From Aeromonas australiensis (GTDB lineage: Bacteria; Pseudomonadota; Gammaproteobacteria; Enterobacterales; Aeromonadaceae): a stretch of DNA of 50,660 nucleotides. The notes under the pieces are model-generated. The model saw only the letters and a list, made by a program, of their open reading frames with translations, had not been told where the DNA came from and ran no database searches. The translations under genes and the position numbers were made by a program. Positions 37,638 to 45,295 of the stretch are shown piece by piece (the stretch's first letter is position 1; the number at the start of each line of letters is the position of its first letter). The stretch covers positions 1 through 50,660 of the forward strand of contig NZ_CDDH01000070.1 in the NCBI RefSeq assembly GCF_000819725.1, read 5' to 3'.

Positions 37638-38002
37638 ATCCCCATACGGATCTAGACATAACGCATCCATACCTGTACAACCCACCTTTTACCTGAATGG
37701 ACTCTTCAATTGCTGGAATCTATCGTCATTTTTACTCTGACTGTTTTCATCCATAGTCTACTGCTCGGCTACCGTATAATTCGCCACCACAACTGCAGTT
37801 GGCGAACCTTCCAACGCAGCAAGGACCCGGTTCCACTTATTTTTTTTATTCCCTTCAGCACATCCGCAGCCTTGTTGCTCAAGCCCCATATCGTGGCAGC
37901 GCTCTCTTGAGAAGCAGACCAGAAAAAACGTAAGAGGTGCCAGTAGGTTAGCGCAGCTATCTCTGCCATCATGCCCAATACATCTGCAGGGAGCATAACT
38001 TT
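37638..38002. other. Spacer without a convincing gene
   Basis: 365 bp. A 66-codon frame from a TTG at 37710 encodes a hydrophobic N-terminus but lacks a good ribosome site. Otherwise nothing is seen except the promoter region of the VOC gene. Confidence 0.4.
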
Positions 38003-38365
38003 ATGAAAGCTCATGAAAAACTGAACTATGTGGAGTTTGCGGCCAGGGATCTCGCCGCGACCAAGGCATTCTTTCAGGCTGTATTTGGCTGGCAGTTTGT
38101 TGATTACGGCCCCGACTACAGCGCCTTTGCCGATGAGGGGCTGGATGGCGGATTCTATCGGGCGGATCAGTGCAATCAGACAGCTCAGGGCGGCGCCCTG
38201 CTGGTCTTCTACAGCGCGGATATTGAAGCAACTCAAGCCAAGGTGAGCCAACACGGTGGCACAATCAGTCGCCCACTATTCGACTTCCCCGGTGGCCGCC
38301 GTTTCCACTTCGTTGAGCCCAGCGGTAATGAGTTTGCAGTCTGGTCAGAACCTTCCCACGCCTGA
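38003..38365 (+). CDS. VOC (glyoxalase/bleomycin-resistance) family protein
   Basis: 120 aa, two beta-alpha-beta-beta-beta repeats of the VOC fold. KLNYVEFAARDLAATKAFFQ, then FGWQFVDYGPDY begins the first module and FPGGRRFHFVEPSGNEFAVW ends the second. The first-module His of many glyoxalases is absent (NYVEF), while E83-type acidic residues remain, so metal binding and reaction are uncertain. Stands between DUF6404 and the ABM gene on the same strand. Confidence 0.85.
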   Translation: MKAHEKLNYVEFAARDLAATKAFFQAVFGWQFVDYGPDYSAFADEGLDGGFYRADQCNQTAQGGALLVFYSADIEATQAKVSQHGGTISRPLFDFPGGRRFHFVEPSGNEFAVWSEPSHA

Positions 38366-38546
38366 TGATACAGGGCGGAATGTCCGCCCTTCTTCTCTTT
38401 GACTTCATGCTGCCATGGCACTTGCGCCATGTATTTCTGGCTACAGGATTGCGGCTCTCCCCTCAATACTGTTTTGCGACCAGCGCCCTGTTTCCAGCAA
38501 GTCACGGCAGGCATACTGACCCTTCGTTTTTGCCAAAGAGGTTCAG

Positions 38547-38843
38547 ATGTCATCACCCGTTATTGTGATTGCCCAGCTTGAAGCCAAACCCGAATTCGCC
38601 GCCCAGTTTCGCGCCGCCCTTGAGCCGCTGATTGCGGCCACCTTGCAAGAGGCGGGCTGCCAGCGCTATCAGCTGCATCAGGACTTGGACAATCCAAACA
38701 GCTGGATGCTCTACGAAGTGTGGGAGAGCGAAGCGGCCCTCACCGCCCATCAGGGTCAGCCCCACTTTACCGAATTTGTCGCCAAGGCCGAGCCCTGGTT
38801 TGCCAGCAGCACCATTCGCCGCTATCAGCCGCTGGGCGCCTGA
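38547..38843 (+). CDS. Antibiotic biosynthesis monooxygenase (ABM)-fold protein, putative quinol monooxygenase
   Basis: 98 aa single ABM domain: VIVIAQLEAKPEFAAQFRAAL, AGCQRYQLHQDLDNPNSWML, YEVWESEAALTAHQGQPHF. Resembles YgiN-like quinol monooxygenases acting without cofactor; substrate unknown. GAGG before the ATG. 65 bp upstream of the dkgB-like gene, so probably co-transcribed. Confidence 0.88.
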   Translation: MSSPVIVIAQLEAKPEFAAQFRAALEPLIAATLQEAGCQRYQLHQDLDNPNSWMLYEVWESEAALTAHQGQPHFTEFVAKAEPWFASSTIRRYQPLGA

Positions 38844-38908
38844 CTGGCCCCTGAGCCTGTTTCTGTTCAGCCCATCAAGGGCCAACCACCACCCCATTGA
38901 GGAACGAG

Positions 38909-39712
38909 ATGATCAATATGCCACCCATGGGTCTGGGCACCTTCCGCCTGAAGGGCGAGCCGCTGCTTGCCACCCTGACCAACGGTCTGGAGCTGGGCTA
39001 TCGCCATATCGATACCGCCCAGATCTATGACAATGAAGCCGAGGTCGGCACCGTGCTGACCCGCAGCACTGTTGCTCGCCACGAGATCTACCTGACCACC
39101 AAGGTGTGGACCAGCGAGTTTGGCCCAGGCAAGGTGATCCCGAGCCTGGAGGTGAGCCTCGAAAAACTGGGCACTGACTATCTGGATCTGGCGCTGATCC
39201 ACTGGCCCTCCCCCAAGGATGAGGTGCCGATGGCAGTCTATCTGGAGCAGCTGGCCGAGGCCAAAGCACAAGGCCTGACCCGGGAGATCGGGGTCTCCAA
39301 CTTCACCGTGGCTCAGCTCAAACAGGCTATCGAGATTTTGGGGCCGAGCGCCATCGCCCACCAGCAGATCGAGGTTCATCCGCTGCTGCAAAACCGCAAG
39401 GTAGTCGAGTTCTGCAAAGCCCACTGTATCGCCGTCACCGCCTATATGCCGCTCGCCTATGGCAAGGTGCTGAGCGAGCCACTGCTGATGGAGATTGGCC
39501 AGCGCCACGGGGTATCGGCGGCGCAGGTGTCGCTGGCCTGGCTGCTGGCGCAGGACATGGCGGTGATCCCGAGCTCCACCAAGCGGGAGAATCTCGCCGC
39601 TAACCTTGCAGCCCTCAAGGTCACGCTCACTGCCGAAGAGATGGCAGCCATCGCGGCCCTGGATCGGGGCGAGCGCTGCGCCAACCCTGACTTTGCGCCG
39701 GATTGGGATTAA
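38909..39712 (+). CDS. dkgB: Aldo/keto reductase DkgB-like (2,5-diketo-gluconate / methylglyoxal reductase)
   Basis: 267 aa, as E. coli DkgB, from the ATG at 38909 with GAGGA about 5 nt upstream. Aldo/keto reductase TIM barrel with catalytic tetrad: D in GYRHIDTAQIYDNE and the following Tyr, K in TTKVWTSE, H in LIHWPSP. The NADPH-binding end reads VIPSSTKRENLAAN. Reduces 2,5-diketo-D-gluconate and methylglyoxal-like carbonyls. Follows the ABM gene, a pairing that suggests a reactive-carbonyl/quinone function. Confidence 0.92.
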   Translation: MINMPPMGLGTFRLKGEPLLATLTNGLELGYRHIDTAQIYDNEAEVGTVLTRSTVARHEIYLTTKVWTSEFGPGKVIPSLEVSLEKLGTDYLDLALIHWPSPKDEVPMAVYLEQLAEAKAQGLTREIGVSNFTVAQLKQAIEILGPSAIAHQQIEVHPLLQNRKVVEFCKAHCIAVTAYMPLAYGKVLSEPLLMEIGQRHGVSAAQVSLAWLLAQDMAVIPSSTKRENLAANLAALKVTLTAEEMAAIAALDRGERCANPDFAPDWD

Positions 39713-39793
39713 ACAGAAAAAGATACAGAGGCTCTCTCGCTTCGACGGCGGGTACCGCCAACCCTCACGACCCTATTGCAACCACTAGCTATC

Positions 39794-39876
39794 CCCTCTC
39801 CCGACGGGAGAGGGTTAGGGTGAGGGCAAGCGACCACCCCCTCATCCCCAACCCTTCTCCCACAAGGGGAGAAGGG
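39794..39876. repeat. Intergenic triple-hairpin element
   Basis: Stem 1 CCCTCTCCC (39794-39802) with GGGAGAGGG (39806-39814). Long-range arm GGGTTAGGGTGAGGG (39812-39826) with CCCTCATCCCCAACCC (39838-39853, imperfect). Stem 3 CCCTTCTCCC (39852-39861) with GGGAGAAGGG (39867-39876). The layout is that of short interspersed palindromic elements with CTCACCCTAACCC cores seen in many gamma-proteobacteria; copy number cannot be judged here. Confidence 0.65.
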
Positions 39877-39911
39877 AGAAAATAACGCTCAACGACATTT
39901 TTCAGCAAAAT

Positions 39912-39939
39912 CGGGAGGTATCATGCCTCCCGCTTTTTT
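39912..39939 (+). terminator. Terminator 200 bp downstream of dkgB
   Basis: Stem CGGGAGG (39912-39918) with CCTCCCG (39926-39932), then C and six T residues. The repeat element lies between it and dkgB, so it is part of the dkgB transcript. Confidence 0.8.
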
Positions 39940-39944
39940 GCCCT

Positions 39945-40150
39945 TGCATCTCACTCATTGCTCACTCCCCCACACACAGCAGATTCAGCCAACCCTGTCG
40001 CCTTCCATTACCCCCGTTTCCTCCTTGTCCCCTACTCGCTCAGCACGCTTTTACTCTGCTCTCCAGTCACTTCGCACTCTGCTCTCTTGTCCCCTCTTTG
40101 CGGCCACTCTTGTCTCTCCCATTCCCCTCTTACTCATCACCATTGCTGCT
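39945..40150 (+). promoter_or_regulatory. C/T-rich, G-poor stretch, possible Rho utilisation region
   Basis: About 200 bp with an extreme pyrimidine bias on the plus strand: very few G, many CTC, CCC and TCC runs. Short open frames across it encode low-complexity Pro/Ser/Leu sequence and look spurious. Such C-rich, unstructured RNA is what Rho binds. The MFS promoter should lie between 40150 and 40240. Confidence 0.4.
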
Positions 40151-40253
40151 GATTTGGCAAAAGTAATTTGATTTCACCATCATTTTTGCCAACAAACTGT
40201 CTCGGCATACTGGCGCCATTCTCCCGTCGGGAGTCACTATTCAAGGAGTTGTT

Positions 40254-41432
40254 ATGCCACTGGCGTTATTTGCCCTGACCTTAAGTGCCTTTGCGATCGG
40301 CACCACTGAATTTGTGATCGTGGGGCTCATCCCCACCATAGCCCAGCAGCTCAATGTTTCGCTTCCCTCGGCGGGCCTGTTGGTCAGCCTCTATGCCCTT
40401 GGGGTTGCCATCGGCGCCCCTGTGCTCACGGCGCTCACCGGCAAGGTGCCGCGCAAGTGGCTGCTGGTGGGGCTGATGGCGCTCTTTACCGCCGGCAACC
40501 TGCTGGCCTGGCAGGCTCCCGGTTACGAGAGCCTGATCGTGGCCCGCATCCTGACCGGATTGGCGCACGGAGTCTTCTTCTCGGTGGGCAGCACCATCGC
40601 CACCGGCTTGGTGGCCAAAGAGAAGGCGGCGAGCGCCATCGCCATCATGTTCAGCGGCCTTACCGTGGCGCTGGTGACCGGCGTACCGCTCGGCACCTGG
40701 ATTGGTCAGCTCTTTGGCTGGCGTGAAACCTTTCTGGTAGTAAGCCTGCTCGGCCTCGTTGCCATGGTGGGCAGCCTGCTGCTGATCCCGAGCAATCTGC
40801 CCAAGGGGGCGGCCTCGACCATCCGCGAGCAACTCTCGGTACTGACCAAGAAGCCGCTGCTGCTGGTCTACGCCAAAACCGCCCTCGGTTATGGCGGCGC
40901 CTTCACGGCTTTTACCTTCCTCGCCCCCATCCTGCAGCAGGTGAGCGGCTTTAGCGCCGGTGCGGTGAGCCTGATCCTGCTGGTTTACGGGGTATCGGTC
41001 GCCATCGGCAATATCTGGGGTGGCAAGCTGGCCGACAAGATGGGCCCGCTTCCTGCGCTCAAGCTGCTGTTTGCCGGTCTGGCGCTGGTGCTGCTGGCCC
41101 TCACCTTCACCGCGCCGCACCCGGTGCTGGCGGTGCTCACCGTGCTGGTGTGGGGCGCCTTTGCCTTCGGCAACGTGCCGGGTCTGCAGGTACTGGTGGT
41201 GAAGCAGGCCGAACTGCACACCCCCAAGGCGGTGGATGTGGCATCGGGCCTTAATATTGCCGCCTTCAACGTTGGCATTGCGCTGGGCTCCGTGGTCGGT
41301 GGCTTGGTGGTTGAGCACCTCGGCCTGATGCACACCCCCTGGATCGGTGCCCTTATCGTACTGCTGGCCTTCGGGCTGACCCATGTCAGCGAGCGCCGCG
41401 AAGCCCTCCGGCTCGCTGCCTGTCAGGCATAA
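40254..41432 (+). CDS. MFS transporter, DHA1 family (AraJ/YdhP-like exporter)
   Basis: 392 aa, twelve hydrophobic helices. The N-terminus has FAIGTTEFVIVGLIPTIAQQ, characteristic of the AraJ/YdhP/NepI drug-H+ antiporter group, with an R-containing ARILTGLAHGVFFSVGS in helix 4 and GVPLGTWIG as motif C. AAGGAG 5 nt before the ATG. Substrate not predictable; arabinose, purine nucleosides and drugs are known for relatives. Confidence 0.88.
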   Translation: MPLALFALTLSAFAIGTTEFVIVGLIPTIAQQLNVSLPSAGLLVSLYALGVAIGAPVLTALTGKVPRKWLLVGLMALFTAGNLLAWQAPGYESLIVARILTGLAHGVFFSVGSTIATGLVAKEKAASAIAIMFSGLTVALVTGVPLGTWIGQLFGWRETFLVVSLLGLVAMVGSLLLIPSNLPKGAASTIREQLSVLTKKPLLLVYAKTALGYGGAFTAFTFLAPILQQVSGFSAGAVSLILLVYGVSVAIGNIWGGKLADKMGPLPALKLLFAGLALVLLALTFTAPHPVLAVLTVLVWGAFAFGNVPGLQVLVVKQAELHTPKAVDVASGLNIAAFNVGIALGSVVGGLVVEHLGLMHTPWIGALIVLLAFGLTHVSERREALRLAACQA

Positions 41433-41476
41433 GCTGCGCCAGCAGGCCGCACTGCCTCTTCCTTCATCAAATAAAA

Positions 41477-41498
41477 ACGAGCGGCTTATGCCGCTCGT
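41477..41498. terminator. Bidirectional terminator, MFS gene and hvf operon
   Basis: Stem ACGAGCGGC (41477-41485) with GCCGCTCGT (41490-41498), 4-nt loop; T run on the minus strand. Ends the convergent MFS and hvf-type transcripts. Confidence 0.85.
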
Positions 41499-41524
41499 CT
41501 CTCTTCACGCTCTGTTATGTGTTG

Positions 41525-42133
41525 TTATGCCGTGCGGGAGACCACGTCCCCCTTGTTCACCGCCCGCGTGAGCCAGTAGTCGAGGCTGACGTAGCGGCCC
41601 CCGCCGTAAACCAGCAGCACCAGCAGCATCACGAAGTAGGTAGCGGCAAACTCCATCCCGTTGTTGAGCATCACGGGATCCCCGAGCTCGGTGATGTAGT
41701 TGTAACGACCGGGGAAGTTGGCGGCCAGCCACTCGATAAAGCCGTTGAGGCGCACAGTGGCCTCCATGCTGCCGGTGGCGATGGCATCCCAGCCGTGCTT
41801 CCAGTGCACCATGGCGCTCGCCACGCTCATCAGGAAGATGGTGGGAATGGCCATGATGCGGGTAAAGAGGCCAAGGGCGATGCAGATGCAGCCCAGCACC
41901 TCGGTGCCGGCCGCCAGAAAGGCGAGCAGGGCCGGGAACGGCAGGTTGAGCCCCCCTTCCGAGACCGGCGCACCAAACCAGGCAACCGTGCCGGCAAAGC
42001 CCATCACCTTGGAGTGGGCCCCCACATAGATGACTGGAATGAGATAGAGACGAATGGCCAGCAGGGCCAGAAAATCGAGCCGCTTGCACTGGGCTACCGC
42101 CCGCTCGTACCACTGGATAAGGGTGTTGTTCAT
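41525..42133 (-). CDS. hvfD: DoxX-family membrane protein (HvfD-like)
   Basis: 202 aa with about four hydrophobic helices: LALLAIRLYLIPVIYVGAHS, LLAFLAAGTEVLGCICIALG, MAIPTIFLMSVASAMVHWK and FVMLLVLLVYGGG. The LxRLYLIPVI and GLFTRIMAIP features are those of DoxX proteins encoded with DUF692 enzymes. Role in the pathway is not established; it may supply or accept electrons or anchor the maturation complex. The ATG overlaps the HvfC stop by four bases, and a strong terminator follows. Confidence 0.85.
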   Translation of the reverse strand: MNNTLIQWYERAVAQCKRLDFLALLAIRLYLIPVIYVGAHSKVMGFAGTVAWFGAPVSEGGLNLPFPALLAFLAAGTEVLGCICIALGLFTRIMAIPTIFLMSVASAMVHWKHGWDAIATGSMEATVRLNGFIEWLAANFPGRYNYITELGDPVMLNNGMEFAATYFVMLLVLLVYGGGRYVSLDYWLTRAVNKGDVVSRTA

Positions 42134-42924
42134 GGGAATTCTCCTTGGTGTTTGCTAAATGGGGGCAAGGGAGTGCCAAGCTGGCGCTCGCCAATGGGCA
42201 GGGTAAGCAGACCCAGCCGGTGAAAATGGCGTGCCCACTCGATCAGATCAAAGTCGCTGCGAACCTGTTGAACCTGTTGCTGGAATGCGGCTTGGGTGAT
42301 CCCCGGTTGCTGTTGCAGCAGCTGGATCAGCGCCACATCCCATTCGCGCAACCGCAGGGTCACCACCCGATGATCCGGGCTGCGAAACAGGCCATAGAAG
42401 TGGTTGCCCTGCCGGGTCGGCACCACACCGCTGCGACGAATGGCAAAGGGGAGCTCCAGCAGTTGCAGGGTGGGATTGAGCACAAACGAACTCTCCGCCG
42501 TCACCTCAACCCCCGATATAACTTGCGGCACCACCCCTTGGTCAATCTCGACACAGAAGCAGGCCCACTCGTACTCCAACAGCGCCAGCCGCTGCCGGGG
42601 CCAGTTGAGCGTCCCCTCGCGGTGGCCATCTTGCACATAACGGACGCACTCGGTGGCGATATGGTGAAAGGCCGGATCGAGGGCGCCATGGTGAGCGACA
42701 AAGCCATCCACCAATGTGCGCTGCTCGTCGGGAGTCAGCCCCGCCAGGGTCAGGACAAAGCAGCTCTCCAGCACCGACTCCACATTGGCGCGCACACTGC
42801 GGGCATAGTGGCTGGCGATGCCATCCTGCGGCAGCCGCACCCGGCTCGCCAGCCAGGCGGTCTGCTGCTGCATCCGCTGCGGTGCCGTTTTGGGCGCAGT
42901 GATCAGTGATAACCGTCTATCCAT
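42130..42924 (-). CDS. hvfC: DUF2063 partner protein HvfC
   Basis: 264 aa from the ATG at 42924, overlapping the HvfB stop by 8 bases. The N-terminal DUF2063 domain (QQTAWLASRVRLPQDGIASH, then YARSVRANVESVLESCFVLT) is the partner domain of MNIO enzymes; the C-terminal part resembles the winged-helix-like extension that in related systems recognises the precursor leader. It should bind HvfB and HvfA and deliver the precursor to the enzyme. No catalytic motif is seen. Confidence 0.85.
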   Translation of the reverse strand: MDRRLSLITAPKTAPQRMQQQTAWLASRVRLPQDGIASHYARSVRANVESVLESCFVLTLAGLTPDEQRTLVDGFVAHHGALDPAFHHIATECVRYVQDGHREGTLNWPRQRLALLEYEWACFCVEIDQGVVPQVISGVEVTAESSFVLNPTLQLLELPFAIRRSGVVPTRQGNHFYGLFRSPDHRVVTLRLREWDVALIQLLQQQPGITQAAFQQQVQQVRSDFDLIEWARHFHRLGLLTLPIGERQLGTPLPPFSKHQGEFP

Positions 42925-43774
42925 AGCGCACCTCCCACACCTGACGGTCGATCGCCTCGCAACAGGCGCCGTGCACCCGCGCCAGCTCCGCCTCCAGCTC
43001 TGCCAGCGGTGGCAGATGGTGATCCCGCTCCAGCAGCAGGGGGCGCAGGCCGTGGGTCTGCACCGTATAACGGGCCAGCGCCACCACCTCCTCACAGACC
43101 GGACGACCATGGGTATCCAGCAAGGTGCCATCCGCCTCTTCCAGATGACCGGCGATATGGAAGTAACGGATCGCATTGCTCGGCAGCCCGGCGATCATCC
43201 GCTTGGGGCAGTAACCGTGGTTGCGGCTGTTCACAAAGACGTTGTTGATATCGAGCAGCAGCTCGCAACCGCTGCGCGCCACCAGCTCGGCGAGAAAATC
43301 CTCCTCCGGCATCTCATGGTCATAGCCGTGGTAGTAGGAGATATTTTCCAGCACCAGCGGGCGGGCCAGCGCATCCTGCACCTGCGCGATCCGCTCTGCC
43401 AGATAGGGGATGTTCTCCCACTGCCGCGGCACCGGTAAGAGCTCGTAAAGATACCCCTGCTGGTCGCGGGAAAAGCTCAAATGCTCGCTGTAGATCTCGA
43501 TGCCGAACTCATCCAGAAAGGTGCGGATCTGGCTGAGCAGGGTGCGATTGAGGGGCTGACAGTCGCCGAGAGAGAGGCTGAGCCCATGGGCCACCAGCGG
43601 GTAACGCTCGGCCAGCTGATGCAGCTGATCCCGCTTGGCGCCGCCGATGGCCATCCAGTTCTCCGGCGCCAGTTCGAGAAAGTCGATGCCAGGGCGGACG
43701 GGGCCGGCGCAGAGCGCATCCAGATGCTCCTGACGCAGCCCGATCCCCCGGCTGCGGGAGCTTATTGGCCGCAT
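42917..43774 (-). CDS. hvfB: DUF692 multinuclear non-heme iron enzyme (MNIO) HvfB
   Basis: 285 aa TIM-barrel enzyme of the DUF692/MNIO family. Metal-ligand regions are visible: VAHGLSLSLGD, EIYSEHLSFS, RPLVLENISYY, LLLDINNVFVN, RYFHIAGHLEE and LLERDHHLP, with the conserved His, Glu, Asp and Asn. MNIOs with a DUF2063 partner install oxazolone-thioamide groups on Cys of precursor peptides, which then bind copper. The start overlaps the precursor gene by 13 bases. Confidence 0.93.
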   Translation of the reverse strand: MRPISSRSRGIGLRQEHLDALCAGPVRPGIDFLELAPENWMAIGGAKRDQLHQLAERYPLVAHGLSLSLGDCQPLNRTLLSQIRTFLDEFGIEIYSEHLSFSRDQQGYLYELLPVPRQWENIPYLAERIAQVQDALARPLVLENISYYHGYDHEMPEEDFLAELVARSGCELLLDINNVFVNSRNHGYCPKRMIAGLPSNAIRYFHIAGHLEEADGTLLDTHGRPVCEEVVALARYTVQTHGLRPLLLERDHHLPPLAELEAELARVHGACCEAIDRQVWEVRYG

Positions 43775-44088
43775 ACCCCCTCCGTCATCTTGCTGCCCTT
43801 GCTGGATGTATTGCCATCAATCCCCTCTCCCCCTACGCCACACTTGCCATCGCGAGCGCGCACCAGCCGCCCCTGTGGATCACTGTCGAGGGCTTGCTTT
43901 TCAAAGCGCTTCTCGGTACCGCACTTGCCCGCCGCGCACTTGCCGCCGTGCTGTTCGCTGGGGGCGGCTTTCACCGGCGCATCGCTCGGGGTGGCCGCCA
44001 GCGCCAGGCCCGGGGTCAGGACAATCAGGCTGGTCATGGCGATGGAGAGGGTCAGTTTGTTGGTTTTGTTGCTGCTTGAGTTACTCAT
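43762..44088 (-). CDS. hvfA: Secreted Cys-motif precursor peptide (HvfA-like RiPP precursor)
   Basis: 108 aa from the ATG at 44088. Signal peptide about 1-31 (hydrophobic SIAMTSLIVLTPGLALA, cleavage before ATPSD). The mature part holds exactly four Cys, at 51, 56, 83 and 106, each in an xG[K/V]C[G/A] motif: GGKCA, AGKCG, DGKCG and EGVCG. Repeated EGKCG-like motifs are the modification sites in Haemophilus HvfA. Between them is a basic/acidic linker. The start lies inside the 3' end of the hydrolase gene (8-base overlap) and its stop inside HvfB, so it is tightly coupled on both sides. Modification and copper binding are inferred. Confidence 0.85.
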   Translation of the reverse strand: MSNSSSNKTNKLTLSIAMTSLIVLTPGLALAATPSDAPVKAAPSEQHGGKCAAGKCGTEKRFEKQALDSDPQGRLVRARDGKCGVGGEGIDGNTSSKGSKMTEGVCGQ

Positions 44089-45040
44089 GGGTGGACTCCT
44101 TGACGGATGAAACGGGGTAGCTGGAGAGATCGCGGGCGGCCACGATCTGACCGTGGAACTGCTGTTTGACGATGGCCATCGCCTCTTTCTTGTGATTGAG
44201 GCCAACCCCCATCCAGTGGTTGAGCACCAGCAGCTTGGGGTTCACCTCGGCGGCAATCTTGGCCACCACCGACGGCTTGGCGTGAAGCGAGGCGGAGACC
44301 GGATCAGCCCCTTCGTGGATGGCGAGCGGCATCACCAGAATGTCGGCCCCCTTGGCAAACGGCACAAAGGCCGGGTTGCTGCCATTCTGATCTGCAGAGA
44401 TAACGATGGTCCCCTCGGCGCTCTCGATGCGATAGGCCAGACAGGGCACGTCACCGTGAGGGATGCCGAGGGCGGTGATGGTCAGCCCATCCTGCTGATA
44501 GACGGTGTGGGGCTGCGGGCTCTGGTAGGGCACATCGTGCAAGGTGATGGGGAAGAGGCCATCGGTGCCATCCTTGAAGCCACTCAGGTAGGCATAAGCG
44601 CCCTTGTCTTTGTTGAAGAGGGCATCAAAGTAGCCGCTCATGCTGGGGAAGGCCGAACCGGCCTCGGGCCCCGCCAGATCCAGCGGATCGCTGCGCTCGA
44701 AGAAGTAGGCCCCCTTGAGCAAGGCGGGCAGGTCGGTCACATGGTCGGTGTGAAAGTGGGTGATGCCGATAAAATCAACCTCTTCGAGCTTGGCCCCCGC
44801 CTGGCCGAAGCGCAGGTAGACGCCGCCACCGGCATCGATCAGGATGCGGGATTTCCCCTTCCACCAGATCACCTCGCTGGAGGAGGCACGCAGGTCGTCG
44901 GAGATGGGGCCACCACTGCCGAGCACCTGCAGGGTGAAGGTTTTATCCAGTGGCGTCAGTTGTACTGGTTCGGCACAGGCCTGAGCCGCGGCAAACGCGC
45001 AGCCGATGGCCAGCGCCACCGCTTTCAATCTCTGTTTCAT
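44081..45040 (-). CDS. Secreted metallo-beta-lactamase-fold hydrolase, coupled to the hvf operon
   Basis: 319 aa from the ATG at 45040 (GAGAGG upstream; an in-frame GTG one codon earlier is possible). Signal peptide about 1-24 (cleavage after ACA). Metallo-beta-lactamase superfamily of the RNase Z/arylsulfatase-like layout: LQVLGSGGPISD, ILIDAGGGVYLRFG, zinc motif ITHFHTDH, IPHGDVPCLAYRI, IVISADQNGS and LLVLNHWMG. All usual metal-binding residues seem present. The last codons overlap the HvfA start by 8 bases, so it is the first gene of the operon. The substrate is unknown; hydrolysis of the modified peptide's oxazolone or of a leader/conjugate are untested ideas. Confidence 0.85.
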   Translation of the reverse strand: MKQRLKAVALAIGCAFAAAQACAEPVQLTPLDKTFTLQVLGSGGPISDDLRASSSEVIWWKGKSRILIDAGGGVYLRFGQAGAKLEEVDFIGITHFHTDHVTDLPALLKGAYFFERSDPLDLAGPEAGSAFPSMSGYFDALFNKDKGAYAYLSGFKDGTDGLFPITLHDVPYQSPQPHTVYQQDGLTITALGIPHGDVPCLAYRIESAEGTIVISADQNGSNPAFVPFAKGADILVMPLAIHEGADPVSASLHAKPSVVAKIAAEVNPKLLVLNHWMGVGLNHKKEAMAIVKQQFHGQIVAARDLSSYPVSSVKESTHE

Positions 45041-45075
45041 CACAATTACCTCTCGGTTGGTTGTCGGTTGAAAGT

Positions 45076-45093
45076 GTGTCGTTTGTGTCGTTT
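45076..45093 (-). promoter_or_regulatory. Tandem 9-bp repeat in hvf operon promoter region
   Basis: Two perfect adjacent copies of GTGTCGTTT (45076-45084, 45085-45093), 36-53 bp upstream of the hydrolase ATG. TCGGTTG also occurs twice just downstream (around 45053-45070). These look like a protein-binding array controlling the operon; the regulator is not known. Confidence 0.45.
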
Positions 45094-45147
45094 AAAGAGG
45101 GGGAGAGAGGGGCCGATGGCGACGTGTGCACGCCAACCACCGGCCGT

Positions 45148-45167
45148 GGCGGGGCGCGAGCCCCGCC
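45148..45167 (-). terminator. Hairpin after cydX
   Basis: Stem GGCGGGGC (45148-45155) with GCCCCGCC (45160-45167), GCGA loop, right after the cydX stop. No T tail, so termination may be partial and the hvf operon may receive read-through from cydABX. Confidence 0.5.
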
Positions 45168-45168
45168 G

Positions 45169-45279
45169 TCAGTTACCGTCCCGTTCGTCCGCCTGCCAGC
45201 GCGCTTCCAGCCAGAGCAGGTTGCACAGGCCCAGCAGCAGGGCGAAGCCGAGGCCTAAAATCCAGGTGAAGTACCACAT
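45169..45279 (-). CDS. cydX: Cytochrome bd oxidase small subunit CydX
   Basis: 36 aa: MWYFTWILGLGFALLLGLCN, then LLWLEARWQADERDGN. A single membrane helix with the conserved MWYFxWxLG opening of CydX/YbgT and a Glu after the helix. It stabilises the CydAB haem site. AAGGA before the ATG; 16 bp after cydB. Missed by length-limited gene finding. Confidence 0.95.
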   Translation of the reverse strand: MWYFTWILGLGFALLLGLCNLLWLEARWQADERDGN

Positions 45280-45295
45280 GGCGTCTTCCTTATGG

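Noticed and set aside
37710..37910. 66-codon frame with a hydrophobic N-terminus
   Set aside because: TTG start, no Shine-Dalgarno, no resemblance to a family; left as spacer.
39923..40171. 82-codon plus-strand frame in the pyrimidine-rich stretch
   Set aside because: Low-complexity Pro/Ser/Leu product of the C/T bias; no ribosome site.
40281..41384. 367-codon minus-strand frame opposite the MFS gene
   Set aside because: Antisense of a clear membrane protein; Gln/His/Gly-rich.
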